A DNA stretch of 6,610 nt from an uncultured Lachnospiraceae bacterium. GTDB taxonomy: Bacteria > Bacillota_A > Clostridia > Lachnospirales > Lachnospiraceae. This document shows, in pieces, positions 5,423 to 6,610 of the stretch. The stretch is taken from contig CAMYVI010000145.1 of assembly GCA_947302185.1 (NCBI GenBank), positions 1 to 6,610 on the forward strand. Reading direction: 5' to 3'. A program made the translations under genes and the position numbers. Under the pieces are notes generated by a model. That model saw only the letters and a list, made by a program, of their open reading frames with translations. It was not told the DNA's origin and did not search any database. Numbering within the stretch: position 1 is the stretch's first letter; each line of letters begins with the position of its first letter.

Positions 5423-5552
5423 AGCGCCAGGACCGTAAGTGGTCGACGAGGATGGCAGTTATCGAAAGATTCGGCGGATGCTGTCACGGCTTGAGCGGGT
5501 CGACAGAGAATTGTAAAAAGCAGAATTAATACTGTAACAGAGCGGTTCTCAA
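5423..5552 (+). ncRNA. glmS ribozyme (glucosamine-6-phosphate-activated self-cleaving RNA)
   Basis: The core is recognisable by eye. The cleavage-site segment A-GCGCCAG (5423-5430) predicts cut between 5423 and 5424. Helix P1 is short, GACC (5431-5434) with GGTC (5441-5444). The conserved GACGAGG (5445-5451), TTATCGA (5459-5465) and TTCGGCGGATG (5470-5480) follow. CGCC (5425-5428) pairs with GGCG (5473-5476) as P2, and TGGCAG (5453-5458) pairs with CTGTCA (5481-5486) as P2.1. A P3 hairpin lies at 5487-5502. P4 is closed by GAGAA (5506-5510) with TTCTC (5546-5550). In this family, bound glucosamine-6-phosphate acts as a cofactor for cleavage, and the downstream RNA is then degraded. Unusually, the next gene is nagB and not glmS. 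The ribozyme call is strong; activity is inferred from conservation. Confidence 0.92.
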
Positions 5553-5725
5553 CGCTTGGCATGCGTAAATGGTCATAAGACCGGCGATGATATTGCCTGA
5601 ATTGTGATAATGAGATTTACGGATTGACTTCTTATGTGATGACATAATTGACACCGTGACGGGCTTTATTTGTGTGGATAGGGTTCCACGATATTTATTA
5701 CAAGTTTAATTTGGAGGTATTTAAG
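5553..5725 (+). other. 173-nt spacer between ribozyme and nagB
   Basis: No gene is seen. A perfect TTGACA (5648-5653) and a TTGACT (5624-5629) are present, but neither has a recognisable -10 at 16-18 nt. The small GGTC-ATAA-GACC hairpin (5571-5582) has no T-tract. Read-through from the ribozyme into nagB is therefore the simplest reading. The spacer ends in the nagB ribosome binding site GGAGG (5713-5717). Confidence 0.5.
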
Positions 5726-6517
5726 ATGCGAGTAGTTATTCAGGAGAATTATGACAACATGTCAAAGTGGGCTGCAAATTATATCGCAGCTAAGATCAAT
5801 GCGCACAAGGAAGACAGACCGTTCGTCCTCGGCCTTCCGACAGGTTCTTCACCGATCGGCGTTTACAACGAGCTTGTCAGGATGAATCAGGCAGGTGAAG
5901 TGAGCTTCGCGAATGTCGTCACATTCAATATGGATGAGTATCTTGGCCTTCCGCGCGAGCATGATCAGAGTTACTGGTATTTCATGCATTATTATTTCTT
6001 TGACAAACTTGTCGATATGAAGCCTGAAAACATCAATATCCTGAATGGCATGACGGATGATCCGGAAGGTGAGTGCGCTCGTTATGAGGAGAAGATGGCT
6101 TCTTACGGCGGAATCGACCTTTTCATGGGCGGCATCGGTGTTGACGGCCATCTGGCATTCAATGAGCCGTATACATCTCTTACATCCAGAACAGGCGTCC
6201 GTATTCTGACAACGGATACGCGCATTGTGAACTCCCGTTTCTTTGACAATGATCCGGAGAAGGTTCCGGCCAAGGCTCTGTCCGTAGGTATCGGCACGGT
6301 TATGGATTCCAAAGAGGTTCTTATTCTGATTAACGGTCACAACAAGGCTCGCGCTATGGCAGCGGTAGTCGAGGGGAATGTGAGCCAGAAGTGGACATGC
6401 AGTGCGGTTCAGATGCACAACGGCGCGATCATCGCTTGCGATGAGGCGGCTTGCGGCGAGCTGATGGTTGATACATACAAGTACTTCCTTGATATCGAGA
6501 AGGGCGAGAGACTGTAA
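5726..6517 (+). CDS. nagB: Glucosamine-6-phosphate deaminase
   Basis: A cytoplasmic enzyme that interconverts glucosamine-6-phosphate and fructose-6-phosphate plus ammonia; it usually works in the catabolic direction for amino sugars. The 263-residue length fits the family (E. coli enzyme 266). Motifs are intact: G-L-P-T-G-S-S-P (36-43) for phosphate binding, N-M-D-E-Y-L-G-L (68-75) with catalytic Asp70, and G-G-I-G-V-D-G-H-L-A-F-N-E-P (135-148) with Asp140, His142 and Glu147, equivalent to Asp141, His143 and Glu148 of E. coli. I chose ATG 5726 because GGAGG lies 8 nt upstream and the product begins M-R-V-V-I as in homologues; a longer GTG frame from 5672 has no support. The gene lies downstream of a glmS ribozyme on the same strand, which is unexpected for a catabolic deaminase. 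A strong terminator follows, so it appears to be the last gene of its transcript. Confidence 0.96.
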   Translation: MRVVIQENYDNMSKWAANYIAAKINAHKEDRPFVLGLPTGSSPIGVYNELVRMNQAGEVSFANVVTFNMDEYLGLPREHDQSYWYFMHYYFFDKLVDMKPENINILNGMTDDPEGECARYEEKMASYGGIDLFMGGIGVDGHLAFNEPYTSLTSRTGVRILTTDTRIVNSRFFDNDPEKVPAKALSVGIGTVMDSKEVLILINGHNKARAMAAVVEGNVSQKWTCSAVQMHNGAIIACDEAACGELMVDTYKYFLDIEKGERL

Positions 6518-6538
6518 ATATTATATGCTTGTGATGGT

Positions 6539-6567
6539 GGGGCGGCCTGGTGGCCGCCCTGTTTTTT
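6539..6567 (+). terminator. Rho-independent terminator of nagB
   Basis: GGGCGGCC (6540-6547) and GGCCGCCC (6552-6559) form a perfect 8-bp GC stem with a TGGT loop, followed by six T residues (6562-6567). It lies 22 nt past the nagB stop. Confidence 0.93.
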
Positions 6568-6574
6568 GTGACTG

Positions 6575-6610
6575 GTTGGGGACGGTTCTTAATCGTTAGG
6601 GACGGTTCTT
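6575..6610. repeat. 20-bp tandem repeat with GGGACGGTTCTT core, cut by the window end
   Basis: GTTGGGGACGGTTCTTAATC (6575-6594) is followed directly by a second, incomplete copy, GTTAGGGACGGTTCTT (6595-6610). The shared 12-mer GGGACGGTTCTT occurs at 6579-6590 and 6599-6610. From memory, similar GGGGACGGTTC words occur in intergenic repeat families of many bacteria, often in inverted pairs. The array may continue beyond the window. Confidence 0.75.

Noticed and set aside
5107..5562. Open frame of about 150 codons on the - strand over the hairpin block and ribozyme
   Set aside because: It lies antisense to a conserved RNA and palindromic DNA, has no ribosome binding site I can see and no recognisable protein character.
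5672..5725. N-terminal extension of nagB from a GTG
   Set aside because: The extension has no ribosome binding site, and GGAGG is placed correctly for ATG 5726, where homologues begin.
5849..6418. - strand frame of 189 codons inside nagB
   Set aside because: It is a shadow of a highly conserved gene on the other strand.
1..6610. CRISPR array, tRNA or rRNA genes
   Set aside because: No regularly spaced repeats with unique spacers and no recognisable tRNA or rRNA segments were seen on either strand.

Overview
The window looks like a chromosomal segment of a Gram-positive member of the Clostridia, most likely Lachnospiraceae or a close relative. The reasons are the class C sortase/pilin locus with its own type I signal peptidase, strong AGGAGG-type ribosome binding sites, sigma-A-like promoters, one TTG start, and a glmS-type ribozyme (a Firmicutes RNA). 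This placement is inference from gene content; no rRNA or other marker is present. All recognisable genes are on the + strand.

Layout. 1-494: 3' part of a membrane acyltransferase, AT-rich, cut by the window edge. 495-860: gene-free, with inverted repeats and a good promoter just before the next unit. 861-3728: a probable four-gene operon holding a 92-aa coiled-coil protein, a class C sortase, a 324-aa acidic protein whose N-terminus resembles the 92-aa protein, and a type I signal peptidase. 3729-4051: gene-free, with a promoter and a leader of about 210 nt. 4052-4918: an LPKTG pilin-like surface protein with a Thr/Pro stalk. 4919-5725: no protein gene, but in order a remnant duplication of the pilin tail, a terminator, a hairpin-dense block of about 185 bp that resembles a small mobile or repeat element, a promoter, and a well-conserved glmS ribozyme. 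5726-6517: nagB, glucosamine-6-phosphate deaminase, followed by a strong terminator and, at the window end, a tandem repeat.

How the parts work together. The signal peptidase would process the pilin precursor at its N-terminus. The sortase would cleave LPKTG and join subunits through a pilin-motif lysine (Lys174); the spacing W-x3-V-x3-P-K is intact. The two coiled-coil proteins have no secretion signal and probably act in the cytoplasm at the assembly site or in regulation; their function is unknown. Only one substrate is present, so this looks like a minimal single-pilin system, or one whose other subunits lie elsewhere.

The most surprising feature is the glmS-type self-cleaving ribozyme at about 5424-5550. 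Its usual partner is glmS, the enzyme that makes glucosamine-6-phosphate. Here the next gene on the same strand is nagB, which consumes that metabolite in its usual direction. No intervening gene or convincing promoter or terminator is visible. Either nagB works in the synthetic direction, or glmS was lost or replaced beside its ribozyme, or the circuit has a logic not yet described.
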